DNA of 64,000 nucleotides, taken from NCBI GenBank assembly GCA_015660865.1, contig JACTUA010000003.1, positions 124,001-188,000 on the forward strand, read 5' to 3'. Shown here piece by piece: positions 1 to 8,963 of this stretch; position 1 is the stretch's first letter, and each line of letters starts with the position of its first letter. This DNA is from Methanomicrobiales archaeon (GTDB taxonomy: Archaea > Halobacteriota > Methanomicrobia > Methanomicrobiales > JACTUA01). The notes below the pieces were generated by a model. That model ran no database searches. It saw nothing but the letters and a program-made list of their open reading frames with translations, and was not told the DNA's origin. Both the position numbers and the translations under genes were made by a program.

Positions 1-1
1 C

Positions 2-1189
2 TCCGGTATCTCAAACGGGTTATTCAGTGAAATCCCCAAAGGTTCCCGTCTCCTGATCGACAGTTATTATTTCTGTGATATCCCCCCGTTTTATAATATG
101 CTGACAAACCAGACCCTGAATATCAGTTCATCGAAAAATGTTCTCTGGTATGGGGGTACTCCGTTTCTTGAAAATCTGTCGCAGGATGCGGTTGTAACCT
201 CATCAGGAACGCGGGTTTTGTATAATTTTACCGATTCGGATTCGGTCTATTATCTGCATTATTCGTCCCAATCTAAAGATCAGGGATATGCCATGGTAGG
301 GCGGGTCCGGGAATTACTGGCAACAAATTATGCGATATATGGCGCTGACGGGAACACGATAACCCTCTACGTCTTTGATACCAATTTCAAAAATCCCCCG
401 GCGATGTCGAATAACCCGGTGTTATATGGAAATGTGATTGAGGTGAATGGGTTATGGAAAGTGGGGAATGGTTCTTTCAGTTCGTTTACCCTCAGGGAAG
501 ACCAGATGCATAATCTTTCCTCGGGAAAAGACTGGAGACTTGTTACCTATACTTCAGATAAGATCATTGATTTCAAGGCGCTTCACGTCGATGTAGTTTC
601 AGAGTACCGGTCACCCTCCTATCTGAATGTAGCGAATACTGCGAATTTCCTCCTGAACGACAATGATTCCCTTTTCCATGCAGGATTTCCTGATGGGTAT
701 GTGCAGAATGGGCTCGATTTCAATCCGATCGCAGTAAATTCTTCTTTTACTCTGGAATTTATTGTAAATCCAGCGCAAATACAGAATGATTTCGCAGATA
801 TCCTCGGTAATCATCCGGATTATCTCAATTTCGGAGGATTTGTTGTCCAGCAGGAGTCGACTCTTGACAATGTCTATTATTACAGTTATGGCAATGGGGA
901 AGAATTTGTATCCCCTCTGCGATTCGAATTGACAAGTAATGAATTAAATTACGTCGCGATAACTCAGGATTCCAACCGTACCCGACTCTATAAAAACGGA
1001 AAACTTATGGAAGAAGTGAACACGACTTCTCACCTCAAAAATAGTCTGATGCCATTTTATGTCGGGAATTGGATAAATGGAGATCGACCATTTAACGGAA
1101 AGATTTTTGAGGTGAAAATAACGAACCAGGCTATACCTGAGGAAACAGTCGTCCGAAACTGGGCGAACTTACATCACTCATTCCCGTGA
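2..1189 (+). CDS. LamG-like surface protein, 5' truncated by window edge
   Basis: The reading frame is open from base 2, so the start and any signal peptide lie outside the window; the first ATG inside (98) is probably internal. The last ~150 residues look like a concanavalin A/LamG jelly-roll: FTLEFIVNP, LNYVAITQD, RLYKNGKL, YVGNW and FNGKIFEVKI are strands typical of that fold. The family binds carbohydrate or mediates adhesion at the cell surface. The gene converges on the next one and overlaps it by 16 bases. Its base composition is AT-richer than most of the window, as in the neighbouring glycan genes. The exact role is unknown. Confidence 0.7.
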   Translation, partial: SGISNGLFSEIPKGSRLLIDSYYFCDIPPFYNMLTNQTLNISSSKNVLWYGGTPFLENLSQDAVVTSSGTRVLYNFTDSDSVYYLHYSSQSKDQGYAMVGRVRELLATNYAIYGADGNTITLYVFDTNFKNPPAMSNNPVLYGNVIEVNGLWKVGNGSFSSFTLREDQMHNLSSGKDWRLVTYTSDKIIDFKALHVDVVSEYRSPSYLNVANTANFLLNDNDSLFHAGFPDGYVQNGLDFNPIAVNSSFTLEFIVNPAQIQNDFADILGNHPDYLNFGGFVVQQESTLDNVYYYSYGNGEEFVSPLRFELTSNELNYVAITQDSNRTRLYKNGKLMEEVNTTSHLKNSLMPFYVGNWINGDRPFNGKIFEVKITNQAIPEETVVRNWANLHHSFP

Positions 1190-2367
1190 CTAAAATTTAC
1201 ACCACCCACCATTTCGAACAATGCCAAATATTTTCCTTCCACGCGATCCCAGTTGTAATTGGCTTCGACATACGCCTTACCATTTTTCCCCAATCTTTTT
1301 CCTAGTTCGTTATCGGATACAAGGAGATTAATACACTCAACAAATTCATTATAATCCGCATAATACAGCCCGGCATTACTCCTCAAGCAATGTCCTTTGA
1401 GAACAGCACATCGTTCATTTACGACCGTAGGTGTTCCTAACGCCCAAGCTTCTGTCACTACAATAGAATAACTTTCAAATTCAGAAGGCATAATAACAAT
1501 TTTTGCCGCGATAATTCCATCGAACTTATCATTCTCCGGCAAGAATCCCAAGTGAAGAATGTCTGGACTATTGGGTATTTCTATAACTGCATTACCTATT
1601 AATACAAGTTTTAAATTTGACGGATTATTTTGTTTATATCTAATAAAGTAGTCGAATAACTGATTACAGCCTTTATTCCCATCAACTCTTCCAATATATA
1701 ATATAAAATCATGAGATAATTTATACTTTTTTTTGAATCTCTCTCCCTTAACATTTTCCGGGATTGTTAAACCCATCCCAATAATGTCATTTAATATGTT
1801 TTGAGTGTTGAATCGCCTTATAAGTGTATTTTTTTCTTCTTCCGTAAGATAAATAATTGCTTTAGGTAAACAAAAAAAAGATTTATTGATATTCAGATTT
1901 AACGTTGGTTCATCTTCAGCGGTTGGAATCAGAATACTTTTCTCATATACTAAAGGCAACCCAAAAAAACTTGGGTAATATCTGTATGTAAAAAAAACGA
2001 ATATCTCATAATCATCTTTATGATTTTTTATGAAATTCAATAATTTTGGGACGTACGGCCCCTGATCTTCTATCCATCTAACCTCATCAATTTCTGTGTG
2101 TGGTTCGCTAAATAACCGTTGGGTAAACGGATTGAATTTCTTGAGATCCCGCACTCTATCGACCTTAAATCGTCGTACGAGTACGCCATTAATGTTCTCT
2201 ATTCCTTCCGTGTACTCATTTCTCCAGGTGATATAATCTTTAGCGCAGGTTGTAAGTACTTCAATTTTATGAAATTGTGCAAGTCGTTCAGCGACGTGTC
2301 TACAGAGTGCTTCAGAACCGCCAGCAACATCAATCCCATATCGTTGAACAATAAATGCTATTCTCAT
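1174..2367 (-). CDS. Glycosyltransferase family 4 (GT-B fold)
   Basis: A 397-residue protein, the usual size for GT4 enzymes. The N-terminus (MRIAFIVQRYG...GGSE) is the glycine-rich acceptor-side loop. ILYIGRVDGNKG starts the C-terminal Rossmann domain, and EFESYSIVVTEAW carries the EX7E donor-binding motif. It should transfer a sugar from a nucleotide-sugar donor to a growing surface glycan on the cytoplasmic face. It is the distal gene of a minus-strand glycan cluster. The coding sequence is strikingly AT-rich, with long A/T runs and AAA/AAT/ATA codons, in contrast to the GC-rich core genes, which suggests horizontal acquisition. Donor and acceptor cannot be read from the sequence. Confidence 0.85.
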   Translation of the reverse strand: MRIAFIVQRYGIDVAGGSEALCRHVAERLAQFHKIEVLTTCAKDYITWRNEYTEGIENINGVLVRRFKVDRVRDLKKFNPFTQRLFSEPHTEIDEVRWIEDQGPYVPKLLNFIKNHKDDYEIFVFFTYRYYPSFFGLPLVYEKSILIPTAEDEPTLNLNINKSFFCLPKAIIYLTEEEKNTLIRRFNTQNILNDIIGMGLTIPENVKGERFKKKYKLSHDFILYIGRVDGNKGCNQLFDYFIRYKQNNPSNLKLVLIGNAVIEIPNSPDILHLGFLPENDKFDGIIAAKIVIMPSEFESYSIVVTEAWALGTPTVVNERCAVLKGHCLRSNAGLYYADYNEFVECINLLVSDNELGKRLGKNGKAYVEANYNWDRVEGKYLALFEMVGGVNFSHGNE

Positions 2368-2407
2368 CAGATTAACCCAAGTCTTTGTAGTGAATGCCTT
2401 TTCATCA

Positions 2408-3919
2408 TCATTTCTTCCCGATCACTGCATAATCCTGTGCACCAAACAAGATAGAATTTAACAAATCTACATTGCAATTACATAGTTCAATGTTTTTCCG
2501 TAGAGACTCGCTCACTTCTGAAGACTCGGTTAACTTTTTCAATCGTTGTTCATCCGGAACCGGCGAGAGGAATTTCCTCTCACACAGTCTGAATCCCGAA
2601 GCACTGAGAAGGTACTGCAGGGTCTCCGGGTGCACTGGTCTCTTATGGGTCATATCAATGTAAAAGTTCACAAAAGAAACGAATGATAACGGGTTCACTG
2701 TTTCAACAATGAGGTAATATCCATACTTCAGTTTCAGGTAACAGAGGGCAAGCATTCTCGCCAGGTATGCCGGCTCCAGGTGCTCCACGACCTGATCAAT
2801 AAAGATCCCATCTAGGCTATTGTCGTCAAGTTTTTCAAGATAGGTAATCGCATCTCCCTGCTCAACATCGAACTGGCGGGATATGCAATAATTTATCATA
2901 TCTGTATCGAGATCTACCCCTTTGGCGCCAATGTTGTGCTCTCTGAGGATCTCGAGGAACTCCCCTCTTCCGCAACCGATATCAAGCACATGGGAACATT
3001 TTTCAAAGTACGGAAGGAATGACAGCTGCCGTTGTTTGATATCTTTCCGTGAACCCCGGAATCGCTCCTCAAAAAGGAAATAATTCGTGTTCTCTTCTGA
3101 AGTGGATCCCGGAGGAGCACTTTTTTGTGCCAGTCCTTTTTGAATACGATCTTCAAGCACATGGGCAAGCCATGTCCGGGCATGTATATCCCCATCCATC
3201 TGGGTAAAGAGTTCTTTTGTTGTTAATTCAATTTTTGAGTCCAGTTCATCTTTTGCCGTCGTGATGCAATCGGCAATTTTTTTAACGAATTCAAGTTTAA
3301 AAGCGGAAAATGCCGTTTCCAGATCCTGTTGGCGCTGGTTCAGCTCGGCGCATGTCCGGGTACGTATACCCCCATCCATCTGGGTAAGGAGTTCTTTTGT
3401 TGTTAGTTCAATTTTTGAGTCCAGTTCATCTTTTACCGTCGTGATGCAATCGGCAATTGTTTTAACGGATTCAAGTTTAAAAGCGGAAAATGCCGTTTCC
3501 AGCTCCTGTTGGCGCTGGTTCAGCTCGGCGCATCGTAGTGATGTCCCGGAGATAATCCTGACGGTACTGGCATTGAATTCCACCTGGCGTGAGATCATTG
3601 GATCAACATACCGGCGAACTTCCCCATGAACCAGTTGGCGTCCTTTTACGAGGAATTTGCCGATATAGCGATGGTGGGAGCTGATAAAGTAACTGTTATT
3701 GTGTATATTCCAATTGGACTTGATGTATGAGAGAGCACGTTGAATTGCATCGTCCGATTCGTCCGCTTGGCAATTTTTTGAAGCAGATGCGATTACAGAA
3801 TCCGGAACCGGGGGCTGTTCCCCTGGTGCCTGTCTCCTCCGGATATTCTCCCGGATCATCTCCATGATCTCCTCGACATTGATCTCGTCATCGCGTATTT
3901 CTATAGTATTGTCGTCCAT
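2408..3919 (-). CDS. Coiled-coil SAM-dependent methyltransferase with internal 60-residue tandem duplication
   Basis: The C-terminal ~200 residues are a class I methyltransferase: VLDIGCGRGEF is SAM motif I (around residue 315) and DQVVEHLEP resembles the post-II region. Residues ~130-250 are two near-identical 60-residue copies of a heptad-rich segment (NQRQQ.LETAFSAFKLE ... TKEL.TQMDG), probably a coiled coil. Similar coil-plus-methyltransferase proteins cap O-antigen or other exported glycans and set chain length, for example WbdD-type proteins; the Wzm/Wzt genes just upstream fit that role. The start has an AAGGAG Shine-Dalgarno sequence. Methyl acceptor and chain-length function are inferred. 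Confidence 0.8.
   Translation of the reverse strand: MDDNTIEIRDDEINVEEIMEMIRENIRRRQAPGEQPPVPDSVIASASKNCQADESDDAIQRALSYIKSNWNIHNNSYFISSHHRYIGKFLVKGRQLVHGEVRRYVDPMISRQVEFNASTVRIISGTSLRCAELNQRQQELETAFSAFKLESVKTIADCITTVKDELDSKIELTTKELLTQMDGGIRTRTCAELNQRQQDLETAFSAFKLEFVKKIADCITTAKDELDSKIELTTKELFTQMDGDIHARTWLAHVLEDRIQKGLAQKSAPPGSTSEENTNYFLFEERFRGSRKDIKQRQLSFLPYFEKCSHVLDIGCGRGEFLEILREHNIGAKGVDLDTDMINYCISRQFDVEQGDAITYLEKLDDNSLDGIFIDQVVEHLEPAYLARMLALCYLKLKYGYYLIVETVNPLSFVSFVNFYIDMTHKRPVHPETLQYLLSASGFRLCERKFLSPVPDEQRLKKLTESSEVSESLRKNIELCNCNVDLLNSILFGAQDYAVIGKK
3171..3530 (-). repeat. 180-bp direct tandem duplication inside the methyltransferase gene
   Basis: Two adjacent 180-base copies (3171-3350 and 3351-3530) differ at only a few positions. 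The duplication keeps frame and adds 60 residues to the predicted coiled coil. Low divergence points to a recent event. Confidence 0.9.
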
Positions 3920-3929
3920 TCAGTACTCC

Positions 3930-5180
3930 TTAGGATACTCCGTTAGTAATTGCCTCTACATTGATTGTAGGATTTAAATTAGTGACCCCTTCATAAAGTG
4001 GTTGTTTTTCGTTTCGCACAACTTTTAATGTTGCGATGTCATTGAGACGAAGTAAATATTCATCAAAAGAATTTATTGCTTTTCCTTTATTATCAATGGC
4101 AACGGTAATCAAATAATCATCAGGCTGTAAAGGTACTTTGAATTGATAGGATACCTGATACATTTTCCCCGGCAGGAGAGGATTGTTTTTTTGGTGCAAA
4201 AGATAGGTATTTGTCCCAAAAATTGACACCCCATACCGGTTCCGAATTAATATGCCAAATATTGGATCTTCGATAAGGCGTTCACTGCGAAATGAAAAGG
4301 ATATGATAATCTCATCATCGCTATGAACATGCGTGATGACAGTTTTCGATGAATCAAGGATCCTGATTGAATCAAATTCAATTTCACCTGTTGATATGTT
4401 CGAATGATTATTGAGAGTATCTTTTGTATCCATGAGAGCAACTGCTTTTTCGCCGGTATGTGATTGTATGCATATCCGTGATATGTATAAATCAACAATA
4501 CTCCGAGGAATCCCATACGATATCAACTTCCCATGATCCAATAATATCGCATAATCACATAATGTCATCACCGCATTCATATCATGCGACACAAACACGA
4601 TCGACCCCCCACTCGCTCGGAAATCCTGGATCTTCCGCATGCATTTCTGCTGGAAATACGCATCCCCCACAGCCAGTGCCTCATCAACAAGGAAACATTT
4701 CGGGTCTGCATGAATCGCGATAGAGAACGCGAGCCGCATCGTCATGCCGGAAGAATAGGTCTTGATGGGTTCGTGGATGAACTCCCCCAACTCGGAGAAA
4801 TCGATGATGGTCTGTTTCTTCCGGTCAATCTCGTCCCTGCTCATGCCGATGAGTGTCCCGTTCATGTAAATATTCTCAAGCCCGGTCATCTCCGCATTAA
4901 AACCGGTGCCGAGCTCAAGGAGCCCGGTGACTTTCCCGTCAATATGGATGGTCCCACTGTCCGGGATTACGATGCCTGATAGTATTTTCAACAGCGTGGA
5001 TTTGCCCGCGCCGTTCTGCCCGATGATGCCGAGAGTCTCTCCATCGCGCACCTCAAACGAGACGTTGTCTAGTGCCAGAAAATCCTTGTGATATCGCTTC
5101 TGGAGCAGGATCTCTCGTAGCCGGTCGGCAGGTGAATGGTAGAGTTTGAACCGTTTCGAGATGCCTTGGACTTTCATCAT
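3930..5180 (-). CDS. wzt: Polysaccharide ABC exporter, ATP-binding subunit (Wzt type)
   Basis: Residues ~1-240 form an ABC ATPase: Walker A GQNGAGKST (54-62), signature YSSGM (142-146), Walker B CFLVDE (162-167) and the H-loop FVSHD. Residues ~245-416 form an extra C-terminal domain like the Wzt beta-sandwich that binds the modified end of the exported glycan. The protein would power export of lipid-linked polysaccharide with the permease encoded just upstream. The start at 5180 has GAGGT upstream. The C-terminal third is more AT-rich than the ATPase part, as expected for a glycan-specific, exchangeable domain. Confidence 0.9.
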   Translation of the reverse strand: MMKVQGISKRFKLYHSPADRLREILLQKRYHKDFLALDNVSFEVRDGETLGIIGQNGAGKSTLLKILSGIVIPDSGTIHIDGKVTGLLELGTGFNAEMTGLENIYMNGTLIGMSRDEIDRKKQTIIDFSELGEFIHEPIKTYSSGMTMRLAFSIAIHADPKCFLVDEALAVGDAYFQQKCMRKIQDFRASGGSIVFVSHDMNAVMTLCDYAILLDHGKLISYGIPRSIVDLYISRICIQSHTGEKAVALMDTKDTLNNHSNISTGEIEFDSIRILDSSKTVITHVHSDDEIIISFSFRSERLIEDPIFGILIRNRYGVSIFGTNTYLLHQKNNPLLPGKMYQVSYQFKVPLQPDDYLITVAIDNKGKAINSFDEYLLRLNDIATLKVVRNEKQPLYEGVTNLNPTINVEAITNGVS

Positions 5181-5268
5181 ATTGAAGTACCTCGATTTTG
5201 TTCTCCGACTACATTAAAAATATCGCAGAGAGGATCCCTGTTTCTGACGCCTTCAGCTTGGGACATCA

Positions 5269-6057
5269 TCAGATGAAATCCCGGATATCTTTCTCCAGCT
5301 TCCGGAACAGGAAATAATCAAACAGAACCAGCAGCACACTAATTCCTGTCACGAGTGAGAGGTAGAAGAATGACGGCATCCTCTGGAACACGAACATATC
5401 GTGGTAGGCGGAGATGAATGCGAGCGCCGGATTCCAGATAAGGACCTGCTGGGCTACAACGGGGAGAATGCTGAAAACATAGACAATCGGGGTGAACCAG
5501 AACCAGATCTGCATGCCGATGGTGACCACTTCCTTGAGGTCCCGCAGAAAGACTACCAGCATGCCGAGGAAAAAACCGAGGGCGTAGGCGAACAGCTGCT
5601 GGATGATATATACGACGGGTACAAGGGCGAGGTAAGGTGAAAAGGAGAATCCTGTTACAAGAAGAATACCAAGGAAGATCCCTAAAGTCACAAAAAATGT
5701 GATACTCTCGGAAAGAACAATGAAAAGTGGCAGTGTCGGCAGATCGACATGGATCTTTGTAATGATATTCTTTTTATCGAGGTAGACCGTTGATGATCGC
5801 TGCACAGTATTTACAAAGGCGGTCCAGGGCACGAGTCCGGCAATGAGGTAGACTCCGTATCCCCAAACCGAAGTCATCCCCGGGAGCCGTGCGCCCATCA
5901 ACGTGCCGAAGATGACCATGTAGATGAGGATGTTGATCAGGGGATAGATGAAGGACCACATAAACCCGAGGGCAGATCCAGAATACCTCTCGATGAAATC
6001 CCGTTTGGCGAGCTCAACAATCAGGCTGAAGTTCACGATGGCCCCACTACCATCCAT
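5269..6057 (-). CDS. wzm: Polysaccharide ABC exporter, permease subunit (Wzm, ABC-2 family)
   Basis: A 262-residue polytopic membrane protein with about six hydrophobic segments. It begins with the short amphipathic stretch LAKRDFIERYSGSALGFMW, typical of ABC-2 exporters. It pairs with the ATPase 88 bases downstream to flip lipid-linked glycan across the membrane. The operon order Wzm-Wzt-methyltransferase-glycosyltransferase matches ABC-dependent O-antigen or S-layer glycan systems. Confidence 0.9.
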   Translation of the reverse strand: MDGSGAIVNFSLIVELAKRDFIERYSGSALGFMWSFIYPLINILIYMVIFGTLMGARLPGMTSVWGYGVYLIAGLVPWTAFVNTVQRSSTVYLDKKNIITKIHVDLPTLPLFIVLSESITFFVTLGIFLGILLVTGFSFSPYLALVPVVYIIQQLFAYALGFFLGMLVVFLRDLKEVVTIGMQIWFWFTPIVYVFSILPVVAQQVLIWNPALAFISAYHDMFVFQRMPSFFYLSLVTGISVLLVLFDYFLFRKLEKDIRDFI

Positions 6058-6273
6058 TGTGTCATTCCCTCTATATCATATCGTCTGATTTTCCTTGGAA
6101 AGGATGGTGACTGGTAGAAAATCTGTTGATGAAATCGCGGGCGCTGACTTGCGAACCATTCTTCAGGAGATCGTTTGAATACTTGGCCTGCGATGTGGAA
6201 GATTCCGGGAAACAAAATTACCAACAATGAAGATGAAGAGAATCAGCGGGGGTCGATACAGAACCCAACGATC

Positions 6274-7359
6274 TCATGGTGTCGATTGTGGATCTCCTGC
6301 GGTAATTGCGGCCTTCAATTGATCCCGGAAGCGTGCGCACGAGAAAGACCTGGCACGTGACTCGCATGGAATCCGGTAACGGGACGGATCTCTACTGATA
6401 GAACGCACCGCATCCACTATTTGATCCATCTTTGCCTGAACAAAGATACCGGTCTCTTCGGTCACTGTCTCAAGGTACCCCCCCTCCCTTACGGCGATCA
6501 CCGGCTTCCCGCTCGCCATCGCTTCGAGGGGTGTGAGGCCGTAATCCTCGTCCATCGCCGTGCAGATGTGCCCCCTGCAGCGGGCATAGAGACCACGCAG
6601 TTCATCTTCTCCAACCTCTCCAAGGATTGTGACATTGGGCGGAAGATCACTGATAAGTCCCTCCGCATACCGGGAGGCGTGATCTCCGTGTGCATAGCCA
6701 CCGACGATTGCCAGGCGCTCTTCAGGCAGGCGCCGGAAGGCCTCAATCTGCAGGTCGATCCGTTTCTCAGGATAGAGGCGATTCACCGACAGCCAGAAAT
6801 CACCGTATTCGATAAACTTGTATCGTTTGGCGTCGACCGGAGGATAGATCACCTCTGCATCTCTGTGATGGTATTTCAGAATCCGGGTTCGCACGTTCTT
6901 CGAGATTGCGATGATGCGGTCGATGTCGCACACTGACCGCTGATCGAATCGCCGGTGTAACCCGACCCAGGTAAGAAAGAACTGTCGAGTAAGGGGATCC
7001 TGACGTGAAAGAAATATCGGGTAGAGATCGTAGAATGCCCGGACCGGAGTGAAACAGTACCAGAGATTCGGATGGTGGCGGCGGGAAGCATAATGTGCCC
7101 AGTTACCACTGAAGATGAAGAAGTCATACTTACTGGAAAAATCACAGGTTGCAAACATCAGGCTGGCAGATACCTGCTTCAGCGGTGGAAACTTGATGGT
7201 CTTTCCCAGGCTGATCACCCGAACCGTGGGATCGATCCTCCGGACTGCATCGGTATCAGTCGTAATAATATCGGCATCAAGGATCTTTGCCATCTGAAGG
7301 GCGACCCGCTCTCCCCCTCCAATGGCGCCGAAATAATCGTGAAAGATTGCGACTTTCAT
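6274..7359 (-). CDS. Glycosyltransferase family 4
   Basis: A 361-residue GT-B glycosyltransferase. The N-terminus MKVAIFHDYFGAIGGGERV holds the GGGE loop, WLSVNRLYPEKRID begins the donor domain, and DEDYGLTPLEAM holds the EX7E motif. Enzymes of this subgroup are often mannosyl- or rhamnosyltransferases. It lies upstream of the ABC exporter and next to GDP-sugar genes, so a GDP-linked donor is plausible but inferred. The gap to the permease (~216 bases) shows no further gene. Confidence 0.87.
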   Translation of the reverse strand: MKVAIFHDYFGAIGGGERVALQMAKILDADIITTDTDAVRRIDPTVRVISLGKTIKFPPLKQVSASLMFATCDFSSKYDFFIFSGNWAHYASRRHHPNLWYCFTPVRAFYDLYPIFLSRQDPLTRQFFLTWVGLHRRFDQRSVCDIDRIIAISKNVRTRILKYHHRDAEVIYPPVDAKRYKFIEYGDFWLSVNRLYPEKRIDLQIEAFRRLPEERLAIVGGYAHGDHASRYAEGLISDLPPNVTILGEVGEDELRGLYARCRGHICTAMDEDYGLTPLEAMASGKPVIAVREGGYLETVTEETGIFVQAKMDQIVDAVRSISRDPSRYRIPCESRARSFSCARFRDQLKAAITAGDPQSTP

Positions 7360-7625
7360 ACCAAAGGGAGCTCTCTCCTTAGCTGTTGGTCAAAGCCGAT
7401 GTTAACCGTATGGTTTCCGGTCATTCAAATTATCTTTCCATGCGATAAAAGACGGAATTCTCACTCTGGCTTTTCCATCGCAATGTAGGGGCAGGCCGAA
7501 TTACACGTGGAAGGGATTTAGGCAATAATCCGCATATGAAAGCACCCGCATATCTTCATGGTAGGATGAAGAACAATCATATAAATGATAAAGTACGAAA
7601 AATGGAGACCGCAGCCAATCGCCTG

Positions 7626-8594
7626 TCATACCCGGCTATACCAGTAATCATAAATCGCCCTCAGGCTCTCATCGAATGATACTCTGGGCTGCCATCCAAT
7701 CTCACGTCGGATCTTTTCATTACTGCCGACTATATTAGGATTGTCCGCCGGGCGCATCAGGTCGGCTGAGGTCCTGACTTGTACGGATATCCCGGCGATG
7801 GATGAAAGCGCGGCTGCAATATCAGCGATCTTCCGTCCGGTACCGCTGCATACATTGTATACCTCTCCGGACCGGCCTCGCTCAACGAGCTTGAGGTACG
7901 CTTCAACCACATCACGCACATCGAGAAAATCCCGGATAATCGAACCGTCCCCTATCGTGAGCACCGGATCGCGCTTCCCACGGGCGATCTCTGCAACCTG
8001 TTTTGCGATCGAGCTCACCACGAACCTGGTATCCTGGCCGGGCCCTGTATGATTGAATGATCGGGTGGACACGACAGGGAAATGATAGCTGTCGGAATAG
8101 ATCGCTGCTAGCTGTTCTTGCGCCAAGCGTGCCACGGCATACGGATTCTGGGCATGTACTTTATGGCTCTCCCGAAGTGGTAAATCCTGTTCCTTAACCG
8201 ATCCATAGATCTCAGAAGATCCGACATTCAGAATCCGGGGATTCATGTCATTCTGCCGTACTGCCTCAAAGACATTGAGAAGGAGCGAGAGGTTATTCAG
8301 GACCGTCCCCCTGGGGTTCTTCCAACTTTCAGCGACTGAGCTCTGGGCTGCGAGTTGGATGATGGCATCCGGGTCAATCTCCTGTATCGTTGCATCTACC
8401 CAGGACGCATCCTGCATATCCCCTGCATGAAATGCTATTTCTTGCAACAGGGACTCTCGCGATGATATAAAATCCCAGGAAGGAGCGGACCTGCTCATCC
8501 CGTGAAGGGCAACATCAGGTCGGACACGGTGGAGATAATTGGCAAGATGCCCGCCAACGAAACCGCTGATGCCGGTGATGAGGATGGATCTCAT
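7626..8594 (-). CDS. rmd: GDP-4-dehydro-6-deoxy-D-mannose reductase (Rmd-like)
   Basis: An extended short-chain dehydrogenase of 322 residues. GISGFVGGH is the NAD(P)-binding GxxGxxG loop, and RSFNHTGPGQ is the segment characteristic of Rmd enzymes. Rmd reduces the product of Gmd to GDP-D-rhamnose, which suits its divergent pairing with gmd. The active-site motif reads YAVAR, so the usual YxxxK lysine position appears to be arginine. A related epimerase/reductase specificity (talose, fucose) cannot be excluded. Confidence 0.8.
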   Translation of the reverse strand: MRSILITGISGFVGGHLANYLHRVRPDVALHGMSRSAPSWDFISSRESLLQEIAFHAGDMQDASWVDATIQEIDPDAIIQLAAQSSVAESWKNPRGTVLNNLSLLLNVFEAVRQNDMNPRILNVGSSEIYGSVKEQDLPLRESHKVHAQNPYAVARLAQEQLAAIYSDSYHFPVVSTRSFNHTGPGQDTRFVVSSIAKQVAEIARGKRDPVLTIGDGSIIRDFLDVRDVVEAYLKLVERGRSGEVYNVCSGTGRKIADIAAALSSIAGISVQVRTSADLMRPADNPNIVGSNEKIRREIGWQPRVSFDESLRAIYDYWYSRV

Positions 8595-8963
8595 TCAGGT
8601 TCCACAAACAAGTTATGAGTAAAATTCATCGCATATTCATAAATATCTGATGGGCAGAGTATGAGGAACAGCCATGAATGCCCTGATTATCTAACGGAAT
8701 GTTGCCCAAGGAACCCACTATCTGCATTCTTTCTGGTCTTCGAATAAGATTGCATGTGTTCACAGACATCCATAGGCAGACATGTTCCCTTCCGGCAATG
8801 GATTCGCAACAGACCCAGCATTCCTGCAAGAGGCGTCCGCCGGTAGAGAGCCGGTGAAAGATCCTCTATGGGGTCATAAGAGTCAAGATCGGCTAACACC
8901 ACGCAGTTCGAAAACGATTTTAATAGGATCGAAAAGAAATAGACTGCTATCCTGGGAAGCACA
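8595..8963. other. Divergent rmd/gmd intergenic region, no convincing gene
   Basis: 369 bases between the divergent rmd and gmd genes. Short open frames here lack ribosome binding sites and recognisable composition. The right end holds the gmd promoter; the left half is AT-rich and may hold the rmd promoter. Confidence 0.6.
8909..8925 (+). promoter_or_regulatory. BRE/TATA promoter of gmd
   Basis: CGAAAACGA (BRE-like) is followed by TTTTAATA at 8918-8925, about 40 bases before the gmd ATG. A start site ~25 bases downstream would give a leader of roughly 15-20 bases. Prediction from pattern only. Confidence 0.5.

Noticed and set aside
8626-8829. Small Cys-containing open frames in the rmd/gmd intergenic region
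   Set aside because: No ribosome binding site, no paired cysteines in a zinc-ribbon pattern, overlapping frames on both strands.
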